This document shows positions 21,389-32,943 of a stretch of 63,511 nucleotides of DNA, one piece after another. Below the pieces are notes generated by a model. The model saw nothing but the letters and a program-made list of their open reading frames with translations. It was not told the origin of the DNA and made no database searches. A program made the translations under genes and the position numbers. The DNA lies in contig MNCI01004082.1 in assembly GCA_015680685.1 (NCBI GenBank), forward strand, positions 364,320 through 427,830, given 5' to 3'. The stretch is from Gnetum montanum (taxonomy: Eukaryota > Streptophyta > Gnetopsida > Gnetales > Gnetaceae). Position 1 is the first letter of the stretch, and every line of letters begins with the position of its first letter.

Positions 21389-22927
21389 TGAAACACCACT
21401 AATTTTGTCCTAGCACTTTGAAATGGAAATGAATCAAGCCCTCTCGAGGGTCGGAGGCAAAATTTGACTAAGGTAGGTTGCTCACCCTTAGCGTGAACAA
21501 CTCCAAGAAATGTCAAAATCAAGTTAAAGGTGGAGGTCAATTTTTCAAAGTTCAAAATTCTAGTGTTCAACATCCAGCATAAAAAAATTGCAAGTTTTTA
21601 GGTCACGCTGCAGGGCACGCTCAGCGTGACCATAGTGTGACCTACCCAAAACCCAACGTGACCTACCCAAAATGGCTCCAAATGAGACACATTCAGAATC
21701 AAATTTCCAGATCCAGGTCACACACAGGCAGGCAGCAGTTATAGGCTTCAAAAACCAAAATTTGATGTCAAAAGTCATGCTTTTTTCACTCACGCTAGAG
21801 GTCACGCTGGGCATAAGTGCAGCGTTCACACTGGACGCTGGGCACGCTAGACGCTGAACACACACTGGAGGTCATGCCAGGAGTGAGTATAGCGTGACCA
21901 CAAATCAACTTACATTGAAGCTCAACTCGACTCTGAAGGCACATCAATTCATGTTGGAAGCCCTGGTCAAACAGAGATGCCTCAAACAACCTCAAATCGA
22001 CATCTTGACATCTTGCAGCACTCGATCCATGGTCAAGCGAGCCGGGTCGAATTTCTCTCATTTTACATTTCATTGTAAATATCCATTTTTGGGCATGCAA
22101 GGCCCTCATGGTCTAAATTAAATGTACTTTCATGGGCTTGAGTAACCCAAGAGTTGTAAAATGCAATGTATCTGGTCAAGAACGTAGCTTGCTAACACAT
22201 ATCCAACTCTTGTACAACTATCCATTAGACACGTGTCACGAGATCCACTTTCCTCTCATCTTTCGGCTGTTGATTCCATTCTTGAATTCCAAACCTGAGT
22301 TTGGCCCAGTCCTATAAATACCCTATCAATTCACATGAACAGGGGGTTGGAAATTGGAGACATTTGACAATTCTGAGAACACACGCAAAACCAATGAATC
22401 CTTGGGCACTTGGCACAAATGACTCTTGGCATCCAAGCGCTTCTCGCCTACATCATCACATCATCATGTCACATCACCTTGGGGCTAGGTGTTTGATTTG
22501 CCATCCGCACACATGTAACTACGCTTTGACTAGTGCACACCTTTTTTTTTAAGCAATACAATTCAATTCATCTTGCCAACCAACCATTACTTTTGTTTAA
22601 TCTGTTTTATATCTAGTTTACGTTCTGCTTGCCTACATTCAGTTTACATCCTGTTTACATTATGCTTATATTATATTTATGATCTATTTACATTTTATGT
22701 GCACTATTCACATTTTAAGACATCCATTTATGATAATCCCAGTGCTAGCCGTAGCTTACGCTCGGGGAAGTCCTTGGTTGATTTGCGTGCAAACCATCCA
22801 AGGCACTCTGCCTTCATTCCCTTTTCCAGCTTGCCCTCAAGCAAAGGTAGGGTCAACTGTGCCTGCCCGACGATCTTTTGATGTTTATTTCCCTTCCAGC
22901 CTTACACTGACGATTTAGGTTAGTACA
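21389..22927 (+). mobile_element. 5' LTR of the younger Tat-like element
   Basis: It starts TGAAACACCACTAATTTTGT and ends TTAGGTTAGTACA. Its partner starts TGAAATACCACTAATTTAAG and ends TTAGGTCAGTACA. A TATA-like CCTATAAATACCC lies at 22310. The U3 carries dense TCACGCTG/CAGCGTGA motifs (21600-21900). Long LTRs of about 1.5 kb are usual for the Tat clade. Confidence 0.85.
21600..21900. promoter_or_regulatory. TCACGCTG/AGCGTGAC motif array in U3
   Basis: About a dozen variants occur in 300 bp in both orientations, e.g. GGTCACGCTGCAGGGCACGC, TCAGCGTGACC and GAGGTCACGCTGGGC. The right LTR has the same array at 38494-38815. The same motif forms a separate array at 31290-32340. Confidence 0.5.
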
Positions 22928-22932
22928 GTTTT

Positions 22933-22951
22933 TGGCGCTAGAAGGAGGGCC
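22933..22951 (+). other. Primer-binding site (tRNA not identified)
   Basis: TGGCGCTAGAAGGAGGGCC lies five bases after the LTR terminus. Starting with TGG, it fits priming by a tRNA ending CCA. I cannot name the tRNA from memory. Confidence 0.6.
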
Positions 22952-23150
22952 AACTTGCTTGTTGTTGTTTGTTAAAACGTCGATCACGATACTTGTCAAA
23001 ACTTTTTCATCTTGTCCTGAGTCTCCCTGTCGCCATTGGTTACACTGAGCTTGCTCCCCATTGATCATGCTAAGCTTGCTTCCCGTTGGTCATGTTGCGA
23101 CTGCTTACAATCCAACTTCACTCATCTAGCCCAGTCTACTCACGCTCACT

Positions 23151-25264
23151 ATGGAGTCTTTCCAAACCAACCCAGCAACGCTGCTGATCTCAGACTTTGG
23201 GGTTGAAACCTCAAACCCTATGACTACCAAAAAATCCATAACTATTATTGAACAAGTAAATCCCCAAGGACCTACACGCTAGTCACTTAGGCTACAGGGT
23301 AAAGGCCCTACTTACGCAACTCTTACACCCGAAGAGTATAACTTCATATGTGTCAAAATCCAAGCCAACCTACCTATCAACTATATAGAGAGGAGAGCAA
23401 AGTGAGGATATGAATTTATTCACAATGGAGGATGTGAGTTCATCCCGTCAGCATTCGACATCATCCCGTTGTTTGAAAACCATCATAAACTCATATCCCA
23501 GCTCCTCATGGCTAGAAGTCAAGCCTTACAACTACCGCCAATAGAGCCTCAAGATGAGGAGGATGACTTTGCAGCCCAATTTGAACATGGAGATTCCTAC
23601 CACACTGTTAGTCCCCATGCCTATACAAACCCATTATTCCACCCTTTTCTAGAAGAAACTGTGCTCCCTCCTTCATCCGTAAACACTCGTGCACCAATCT
23701 CCTGACAAGAGGTACCTGTTGCCATTCCTATCTTCTCCGTGCTCAATAATATTCACTCTGGTGCATCCACGTCCATCGTACCCCTGCAAGTATAGCCCCA
23801 ACAACTCCCTCCCCAACCTAACGCAAGGTCAATCTTTCGATCTCAAGAAATTGGAATGCCATCGATCATACCAGCTTCCACATCCATCCATTACATACCT
23901 CAGGTGCAGATCCATGGGGCACCATTGATTACTCCAACCCAACATGTTCAGCGTGTTACTTCACAACTTGTGGCTAGGCAGTGGGTTCCACTAGTAGTAT
24001 CAGTCCTGAATACCATCCAACCACAACAAACCTCAGTCCAACAACTTCTCTTTCCACAAATAACGCAATAATTGAATCATTATCAACCACAATCTGCTCA
24101 ATCCACTAGTTTTCCTATTGCCCAAGAATGGCCAAACACACAAAAAATGATGCACTCATTGGTAGAAGAATTAAAACACCTTAAAATTGTGAACACTGAG
24201 GAAGTCAAGGTACTAGATTTCTATCAAGACAACCCAATCGATCCCTCAGTGCCACCCTTAACCTTGCCAAAGAGAGTCTCACTACCCCAATTGACCAAGT
24301 ACAATGGAGAGGGAGACCCAAATGCCCACCTAGTGACATTTCAAACAAAAATTCTTTTGCTTTAGGCATCACCCCATGTAATTTTGTGAGTGTTTGCAAT
24401 GTCCTTAACCGGAAAAGCCTTAGATTGGTACCGATCTTTACCCCGTAGCTCCATATCTTCTTTAGGGGATTTGTTGCATCAATTTGTCACCCGTTTCAAG
24501 TACAATCTAAAACCTTTAGCCACGTTGGATAGCTTAATCCAAATCAAACAAGTGCTACTTGAGCCAGTACAGAAATTTATCCAAAGGTGGAGTGTAGCCT
24601 TAAATGAACTTCATGAACCCATCCCTGAAACATATTTTCTTACCATCCTTAAGTTGGCTGTGAATGACTTTATTAAGTCAAAAATTTACTACCTGAAAGC
24701 CCGCACGTTGAGCCAAGTATTCGTGCAAATCAAAGACATAGAAGAGATAGCCCAAACAAGTAATGACCCAGCCTACTCAACCTTTAAACCTTTAAGAGCC
24801 AACATACTAGGAAATATAAATCCAAAACTACAGTAGCAGTAGTGGCTGAAACAACCCGACCTAGTCATCCAAGAAAAAAAGGAAAACAACCTGTTATCCC
24901 AAATAGCTATGAAAGAACCACACCCACTCCTACACCCTAAAATTCTCCAAATAGAAACAATAACATAGGTCATGCCCGTACCTTTGAAAGAAAAGAGCCC
25001 ACTCAATACACACCATTACCCATGAAGCCTTCACAATTGCTTGATCAACCTCTAAAGGCTGGGCTAATTCAACACAAACAAATGTCTCTCGCGGCCTCTC
25101 AAATACACGATCGATTTTGTGAATTGGCCAAAAATCTAGCTTTAGTAACAGCCAATGAAACCCCCATTCCAAAGGGCTTTAGGTTGGATAGGCTTTGTGA
25201 ATATCATCAACAGTGTGGTCATGGGACTGATTACTGCATTACGTTAAAATAGGATATACAACGC
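23151..25264 (+). pseudogene. Tat/Ogre-like Gag
   Basis: The likely start is MESFQTNPATLL at 23151. A glutamine/proline-rich region follows to about 24120. The capsid block begins at LPKRVSLPQLTKYNGEGDPN (about 24265-24330), then MSLTGKALDWYRSLPRSSIS (24395-24455) and DLLHQFVTRFKYNL, in the order expected for the plant retrotransposon gag domain. A CEYHQQCGHGTDYC motif (25199-25240) is the Tat-type zinc-binding knuckle. Stops at 23283, 23404, 23703, 24069, 24366 and 24834 and a frameshift between 24836 and 25022 inactivate it. Confidence 0.8.
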
Positions 25265-26619
25265 ATGATTGATAGGGGCGAAGTAGTGTTTGACGAAGCA
25301 AACCCAGTAAGACCCCAAAACCAATCCATGGGGGTCTACAAGGATCCTCTCAATAATAATGATGCACCATATGTGATTAATACTATCCATGTGGAAGATA
25401 TACAAGATGTTCCTCGAAAACCTTTTGTGATTTGCAGGCCTTCAGAAAACACACCTACCCCAACATNNNNNNNNNNNNNNNNNNNNNNNNNNNNNNNNNN
25501 NNNNNNNNNNNNNNNNNNNNNNNNNNNNNNNNNNNNNNNNNNNNNNNNNNNNNNNNNNNNNNNNNNNNNNNNNNNNNNNNNNNNNNNNNNNNNNNNNNNN
25601 NNNNNNNNNNNNNNNNNNNNNNNNNNNNNNNNNNNNNNNNNNNNNNNNNNNNNNNNNNNNNNNNNNNNNNNNNNNNNNTTGACCCAGGTCACACAAGCTT
25701 TGAAACAAAAGAATACTTCTTTAAGCCTGTATGATCTAGTAATGACTTCGCCAATACATCGAGAAGCTCTCGTGCATATGTTAACTTCGATCACTGTTAG
25801 TCAGGATCTTCCTGTAGTTGGACCATCCATTCATGCAATATTGTCTGCACAATCTCAGGAATCAAAGACTACATCCCTAGAGTTTCATGCTAAGGACATT
25901 AAGCTAGATGAGAAAATAGGAGAAGTTACTACAACCCCTATGTTCATAACGATAGAGGTTAATCATTTCAAGATACGTAGGGTGCATGTCGATGACAGTG
26001 CAGTAACCAATGTAATACCTTTTTCCATCATCGAAAAACTAGGACTTACCAAACAAGTATAACCCACAACAACTTCTTTCCTAAAATCCTTCAATGGTTC
26101 CCATGTTGGAGTAAGAGGTATGGTTACCTTAGATTTCATAGCCGAGGACCAATTCCCCACATCAGCTGAATTCATAGTAGTTGACGAAATGCTAGGATTT
26201 AATCTGATCCTAGGACGTCCCTGGCTAGCTCAACTTAAAGTCGTATCTTCCCCAATCCATTAGGAGATCCACCTACCTTATGAGGGTGGTGAGATCATCA
26301 TATACAGAGACACAATAGTACCACCTACTTCCTCAAACCCTAGAGTGAATCAAGAATTGGAAATTGAATTCACTGAGCCTAAGCAAGGAACCATGAGCAT
26401 ACTTCAAAACATAAATCCAACGCTAGCTTCCAATGCTACTGAAACTAAAGAAACACTAGACAATACAAACATAGGCGCCATCCCTACTGATGTCTCCTAG
26501 TCAGAATTACCCTTTGATATCACCGATGAAGGAGAAGGTGAGTATAAAATCCTACCTACATGCTCAACCCCACATGTTAAACTACAAAGGATCAAAAAGA
26601 AACTCAATAAACAGAGTTA
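25265..26619 (+). pseudogene. Tat/Ogre-like protease region, with assembly gap
   Basis: The frame continues from gag, crosses a 212-base N gap (25467-25678) and reaches VHVDDSAVTNVIPFSIIEKL (about 25984-26042), the retropepsin active-site loop. In it D-S-A replaces D-S/T-G, so the catalytic Gly is lost. NLILGRPWLA (26200-26229) is the conserved flap-end block. It continues, with stops at 26060, 26262 and 26500, to a terminal stop near 26618. It is not followed by RT, which comes 6.6 kb further on. Confidence 0.75.
25467..25678. other. Assembly gap (212 N)
   Basis: A run of undetermined bases inside the gag-protease frame. Any protein read across it is unreliable. Confidence 0.99.
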
Positions 26620-26634
26620 AACAAAACAAATGCC

Positions 26635-26790
26635 TGAAATGACGTTAAACTACAAATGTCTGAAATGACGTTAAACTATAAATGTCTGAAATGACATTAA
26701 ACTACAAATGTCCAAAATGACGTTAAAATACCCATCATCCAGTATGACATTAAATGACCAACAAATGTCCGCAATGACATTAAACTAGCC
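26635..26790 (+). repeat. 26-bp minisatellite
   Basis: Four good units of TGAAATGACGTTAAACTACA plus AATGTC, then three diverged ones. The core TGACNTTAAACT is also the core of the 38-bp array at 36433-36812. In Tat/Ogre elements such arrays usually sit between integrase and the 3' LTR, so this one, after the protease, is out of place. Confidence 0.75.
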
Positions 26791-27529
26791 ATGGTCAGAA
26801 ATGGCTGATTTTGTTTAAAACTTTCTGAAAACGTTACTACCTTTGGCCCACCATAAAACTGGTAATCCTTTCTTTCTTTAACAACAAATGCAACAGTCCA
26901 TCATGACTTTAAATTGATGTACCCAGCTTGAAATGGCTTTAAACTAGAGTCAACAAGTTACAAATTTACGAACTCCCATCATTTTACATTGAATTTTCGC
27001 TTACAAGTTACAAGTTACAATTTAGATTCTTGCACGGTCGTTGCCTTCTTTTTCAAGTATTTACCTTACATTTTTCATTACACTTTAGAAATTTATGTTA
27101 CATTTAGTTGCACACATATACTTGAGAAAATAAAGAAAAACAATAAAAAACATGAAAAATAACAAAAATATTTACATAGAACATCAAAGTAACGAAGGAA
27201 TGCAACCATTTTATACCATAATTAAATGTAGGCCATTACATCAGTCTTTAAACATTTTATCAAACATCCAAACATCCAGAAATCTAAAAACACTCAACGG
27301 CTTAAGTCTGACTAACGCAAAACTCATGGATGGGGCAAATCCCCAAGATCCTCTTCATCATTCGCTCCTACTCCACTAGGGTCAGCTCCATCATTAACAT
27401 GTCCCTATAAACAGAAAATAAAAAAACAGAACAAAACAGGTAAGGATAATAAAGCAAATCATAAACACAAAAATTAAAAAAATAGTAACACTAACAATGA
27501 AAAATAATAAAATCATACAAAAATAAATG
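26791..27529. other. Non-coding spacer after the 26-bp array
   Basis: AT-rich, with further decayed TGACTTTAAA-type copies at 26900-26950 and an A-rich run (27120-27180, 27420-27540). No gene is seen. Confidence 0.5.
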
Positions 27530-30500
27530 TCACAATAAAACACTCACAAGTGAGGAAGGCCCTAAGTTGGTCTCCAAACGCCGCAGAATCTCCTTCTTGG
27601 GCACATTTTCCCAATCCTCCAAGCCAAGATCAATGCCAACAAGTGCTTTGCCTTTGTTCATTGGGGTCCAAGTAGGGTGCTCAAGAGAGAACACGCCTAT
27701 TGTAGTCTCTCCAGAGGCAGTGGTAATCATTCTCTCTGGAGATCCCTCCACCTCGGTGCACTTGACAAACCTATCATAAGAGGGCTACAAACCTAACCCA
27801 TTGATGAACATCTCCACCCGATGATGTTCAACTGACTCTTCCTTCAACCACTTCTTATATTGATGCTTGTGGTCCTTTTGGTCTTGGCCCCACTTCCATA
27901 TTTTGGTAGCAAAGGATTTTCAATCTTGACACTTCCTGTTCAATAAATATATCTATGCTTTTTGTTATGCTAAGTCCCAAGTAGCCTACACCTTACCATT
28001 TAAAACTATCCAGTAACGTGCGTAGGTGACTTCGGATGAGCGCCATGTGCTATCACCAGACAACCTAGCAACAGCAAAGTCATAACGGGACTACAGATCC
28101 CTTTTCTCCTCTCTCTTTTGCTAGTGTCTCCTTTAGTGTGTGAACCTCATCCCATAGATACTCAGTCAAATGCCTTAAAGTCCAAACTGTCTTGGCATTC
28201 TGTACGATGCAACCAAAAACCACATCGTAGATCTTTCTTGGGACTTGCTCAATATCCCCTGGTAACTCATGGAAAGCATCAATGTGGGTGGCTTCAAAAG
28301 GATCCCACTAGAGTTTGGCACCTACAAGAGCACACATAAATTATGCATGATCGATGATAAACACAAAGAAACATAGTAAAACCAGACACTTAGCATAACA
28401 TGTAATGAACACACACCTAGTTTAGGATGAGCTTCTTGCAAGCAGGTGACCACCTCATTAACAATGCCCACAAAAAAATCCATTTTGCTGGGCATCTCAA
28501 GCCATGGCCTCAACGGGTCAATTGATGTGGGATGAGCAGGGGAGGTTTCTTCGATTGGAACCTGTGATCCTAACGTAGCTTCTCAGGATATAGGTGCCTC
28601 AGGAATCCCAGCATCTACCCCAGAATGGTCAAAATAGTCAAGAACAACACATTAAAATCAAAAGACACGGAATCTAGATTAAGCTAAAGAGAAACATACC
28701 AAAAAGACCTTTGTTGTCTAGCCTAGGTGGATCACCAAGCTGCAAAGATCCGTCAAAGAAACCATCAGAGACATCCATTTCATCACTTGAATGCCTAAGT
28801 GCATCCAAGACCTTTGTAGGCTTCATTCCCATGTTGCTTATCTCCTCCTCCTCTTATGTGGCAAGAATTTCCCCCTCCTCGATTATTGCTTCCTTTTCTT
28901 TTCCTTTCTCCTCAAGTATAGGAGCTAGGACCTCTCTCTCCTCCTTTGGACTCTCATCTGAAATAACAAAAGAACCTTAAAGTTAGTATAGTATAGCTCA
29001 TAGGTATATCCAATAGCATATAAACCAAAAAAAGCAAATATATGGCAAAAACAACAAACCACTTACCCTCAACTGGTAGTATAAACCAAATTTTCTTTGC
29101 CCTTGGGGGTCTCACATCTAAGGCAGATTCCTTTGCACAATCCTTCCTTTTCAACTTTACCTTGGACTTTCCAACAGTCTCACTAACTAAGCATTCAGCC
29201 CTCTTAACAGATGCACGCAACCTAGGTGGTTCCAATCCCAAGCTATCATGGGAATGATGAGAACGGTTGGCCATACCTCCACTAGTAACTAATACAGACT
29301 CCTCAATCTCTTCAGGCAGGTCCTAGGATCTAGTGGTGCTATATAAGTGGTGAATCCAAGGGTGGGATAGTTGTAAACAATCTTTCAAAATGTAGTGGTT
29401 ATCCTCGTGAACTACTAGGAATTCAATGTACCTATGCAGGTATCCCACAAAGAAAGCAAAGGTGAAGTGGGATCTTGCATGAATGCTTGAACATAAACTA
29501 ATAATTTCCCCACGAAGGCCAGATCCTAGAAATTGTGCCCAATTGTATTGCATGCCTGTCTCCAAAACTGCACGCATCACACGTGTAGACTCAATCCCAA
29601 GGATTCTCCCTTGAGAAAGAGATTTGGGAAACACCCACGCCCGAAAGAGAGGATATAAGAAGTTCACTTCCATCAATCGAGTATCCTCTCGCATGGCAAA
29701 TTCCTTGGGACCCTTAGAAAAACCCAACCACTACTCAAGCTGCCTTATGACTTGTCCATCCTTAGTTGCCCTATCCACGGTTACCGTGGTACCATCCATG
29801 GGAACACCAAAAAGATTAGAAAGAAATTCACTGGTTAGGTGAAATAATACCTTCACTCCTCGAACCCCTGTGGTAAAATGAGAAGCATCATCACTGAAGG
29901 AGTCAACAATCGTAACCATCTCAGTAGTCGGAACGCTAGGAGTCAAGGCTGTAAACAGGTCTATCAAAAAGGCCTGGGTGAGGCGACTGATAATCAAATT
30001 AGAAGCTCACTTCTGTAACCACTTTTTTGATTGCTCTACCTCCCCGTAATTTGTAAAAAGCATAGCCTCAGTGCGCCCTATAGTAATAGTAACTTCTTCA
30101 GGGGGGATGACTGCTATAAAAGACAAACACAGAGTGAAAAAGTCAAAAAAGGGATGTGACATGCAATGATGCAACAAAAAAAGGAAAATGGAGTCTAAGG
30201 TGCGATCGCCTACCATCTGTGGCTAGCGAAGGTGAGGTGGGCACATGATCAATCCTTTGAGGAAGAATTGGCCCATTAGGAGACCAATCCTTATGTAACC
30301 AACTGTGAGCCTGGTAATGCTCAAAGGCTCTTGAAAATTTCTTGTGGGAGTCAACAAGAGTCATCTTGATTTGGTCTAACACTACAGCACGAAGAATGGG
30401 GCCCACCATAAAAGTATCTAGTGTTGTGTACATTAAAGCAAGCCCACCATCATCATCATGCATCCCATGTTCATCAAAATGGGGCCTACATAGGAAAAAC

Positions 30501-31022
30501 AACATTCACATTTAGATGATGACATAAAATTAAAAAGAAATCACAAATTAAAGTAAGTCACGAAGGGGCATACCTGTCCACTTTGTATACCATCTCGGGT
30601 GGGTTCCGAAATAAGGTATGCACCCGGAGAGCTAGGAAAAGTGTGTTGCTGTTGTTGTAATGACTACAAGTAGGCAGCTCCCACACACGGGTTAAAGGAC
30701 GAGTGGATCTAGGACCCTTAGTGTGGCCTCCCTCCACTCTAAACACTCCCTCATTGATATCAATGATGAAGGCTAGCATGTCTTGTGTAGCCCCGGGTAA
30801 AATGATTTGAATAATATCACGAGCTATCTGTTCACTTAGATGAGACCATATGACAACACTGAAATTTTGTAGCATAAATGACAAGAACGAACTAGCCCCA
30901 GGATGGAACCATATTACATGGGGTCCAATTCACATGTCATAGGGAGGTGTGTTTGGCCCAAGGGGGACAAACCAAACAAGCATCCCAATGAGCTCAATAA
31001 CGAGGAGAGAAGATTTAGGTCC
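27530..31022 (-). pseudogene. Antisense multi-exon gene carried by the Tat-like element (function unknown)
   Basis: Six exons read on the minus strand: about 31022-30574, 30485-30214, 30113-29067, 28957-28700, 28614-28417 and 28321-27530. The five introns (30486-30573, 30114-30213, 28958-29066, 28615-28699, 28322-28416; 85-109 bp) all have GT and AG ends, and all fall in phase 1, so the frame carries through. The middle of the protein (FHLTSEFLSNLFGVPMDGTT, then VMRAVLETGMQYNWAQFLGS) has a helical, globular look faintly like plant transposon-type domains. The region after the third intron is acidic and Glu/Lys-rich. Single in-frame stops in most exons show it is dead. The first-exon acceptor is uncertain. 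I do not recognise the family. Antisense extra ORFs are known in Tat elements, normally downstream of integrase. Confidence 0.7.
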
Positions 31023-31289
31023 CTTGCACATAATTGAAACATTGGGTAAGTGAAAAATCCAAGAACTAACAATAGATCAACATCACGTAAAACCATAAAA
31101 AATCACATAGATAAATATACCACCCCATGAGATGAGGACACTAACATCTATTTAGTGTAATCTTATGCTTACTAGGGTACATTGAAATCGGTTTCAGGGC
31201 AAATCCATGTTTGAAATCCCAGAAAAAAAATAGACAATATAAACAATATAAAATTTATAAATCATTGAGCATCTTCACGAAAAGCCCAG

Positions 31290-32345
31290 GATTGAAAAAT
31301 TCAAAATTTAAAATCACACTGCCTTGGCCAAAAAATCCAAAACTCATGGTCACGCTGCCTAGGGAGAAAACTGAAAATTTAGATCACACTGACTTGGACC
31401 AAAATCCAAAACCCATGGTCACGCTGTTCCTTATGAGAAAAAACTGACTTTCATGGTCATGCTACCCAGGGAGAAAAACTGAGAAATCATGGTCACACTG
31501 CCCAGGGAGAAAACTGAAAATTTAGGTTACGCTGCCCTAGGTGCCAAAATTCAAAATTCATGGTTACGTTGCCCCAGGGGCAAAAAAATTGACTTTCATG
31601 GTAACACTACCCAAGGATCAAAATCTCAAAATTGCAATAATAGAGTTCGCCAAAAATCCAAAATTTTTGCAATCACACTAGGCCCTTATCCTAGGTTACG
31701 CTGCTACTAGCCTTCCAACAAAGTCACATTACCCTAGTAGCCAAAAAATGCAGGGAGTCACGCTGCCCCAGAGCCAAAATTCTATAACCCACATTGATCT
31801 TCAGAAATTGAAAAACCCTACCTAAGAATTACAAGTCATGCAATCCCCAAAACTAAAAATTCAAGATGCTCACAATGCAAAGAAGGCAGATAGAAAATTC
31901 CCAGGCTCACGGTAACCTCCCCATAGTAGTTACGCTGTAAGAAGCCCTAAAATCAAAGAAACAAAAAGGGGAAGATTGAAACCCTGCCTCTCTAGCTAGA
32001 ACCAAAAATTCACAGCTCAAGTTATTCATGTTCATGCCATAAAATTGAAGATCCCAAAAATCGCAGCCACAAATTCTCGCCCTAGGTAACACTACTTGCA
32101 GAAATGCCAAAGAAAAATTGGGGGCAAAGAATTTACCTACACAGGGCCTTCTTCCACGTCAAAATCTTGACTTGCGGGAGACGTTGAAAGAGCTCTTCAC
32201 TCTCCTCCATGAACGCCAGGGCTACCTACTTCCTTCTCCTACCCCCGATTTGTTTCCCCTTGCCATTGTCTTTCATGGTCACACTGATGTTGACGCTAAC
32301 GCCTTGGCTCATGTTGCACTCTAGGAAGGTCACGCTGTTCTCCCA
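31290..32345. repeat. Array of TCACGCTG motifs upstream of the antisense gene
   Basis: About 18 variants of GGTCACGCTGCCC(T)AGG or GGTTACGCTGCC are spread over 1 kb, most separated by AAAATCCAAAA- or AAAACTGAAAA-like linkers, densest at 31310-31760. Relative to the antisense gene this is the promoter side. The motif is the one in the LTR U3. Confidence 0.6.
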
Positions 32346-32940
32346 ATTGTAGCAACTCACAATGCACTTCAAAAATGAGGCTTTCTTTTTCAAAATTCTC
32401 TTTTCTATCCCTCACTAGTAATTTAATTTTATTTATTTAATTTTTGGTTTTTATTTTATTTCAATTCCTCTTCTCATTTTAACTACATGTTGTTGTTCAA
32501 GCCCTCTTTGCCTTATGCTTGCCAAAATTTCCTTGTCATTCCAATCCTCCAAAATTGGGCCCAAAATTTCTTATGATCAAAGGAGGAAAGTACAGAAAAT
32601 CAACAAAAATAAATAAACATATATAAACACTTGAAAACTCCATAAAATTTCATGAAGCTTTAAAATCTCCACGACCTTATTGTCCACTCAAAAATTTAAA
32701 ATTTAAATATAGAGTTTAAAAGTCAAAAATTTTAAAAAAATTTAAAATAGTGCATGCACTCAGTTCAAATGGCAAGTCAACATGTGGCCCAGTATGTCCT
32801 TAAACTGTCATGACTTCCACCGCATCTCCTAATTTTATTAGTACATAGTTTAATTATCCTATGTTCGTTTACAGTTTGTAACTCTCCTATCGAGGGAGTG
32901 TTTCTTACTTCACTCTTGTTTTAATTGGTAGGAGTAAGCA
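32346..32940. other. Non-coding spacer before RT
   Basis: AT-rich sequence, ending with TATGTCCTTAAACTGTCATGAC-type remnants of the minisatellite core (32785-32815). It ends TTGGTAGGAGTAAGCACC just before an ATG at 32944 that opens a broken frame leading into RT. Confidence 0.4.
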
Positions 32941-32943
32941 CCA

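Noticed and set aside
21560-22121. Several overlapping 60-100 codon frames on both strands of the Tat-like LTR
   Set aside because: They arise from the GC-richer TCACGCTG array, which lowers stop frequency; the partner LTR breaks most of them.
25336-26062. Long open frames crossing 25467-25678 on both strands
   Set aside because: They pass through a 212-base N gap, so most of the protein is undetermined. Only the plus-strand frame with gag and protease motifs is kept.
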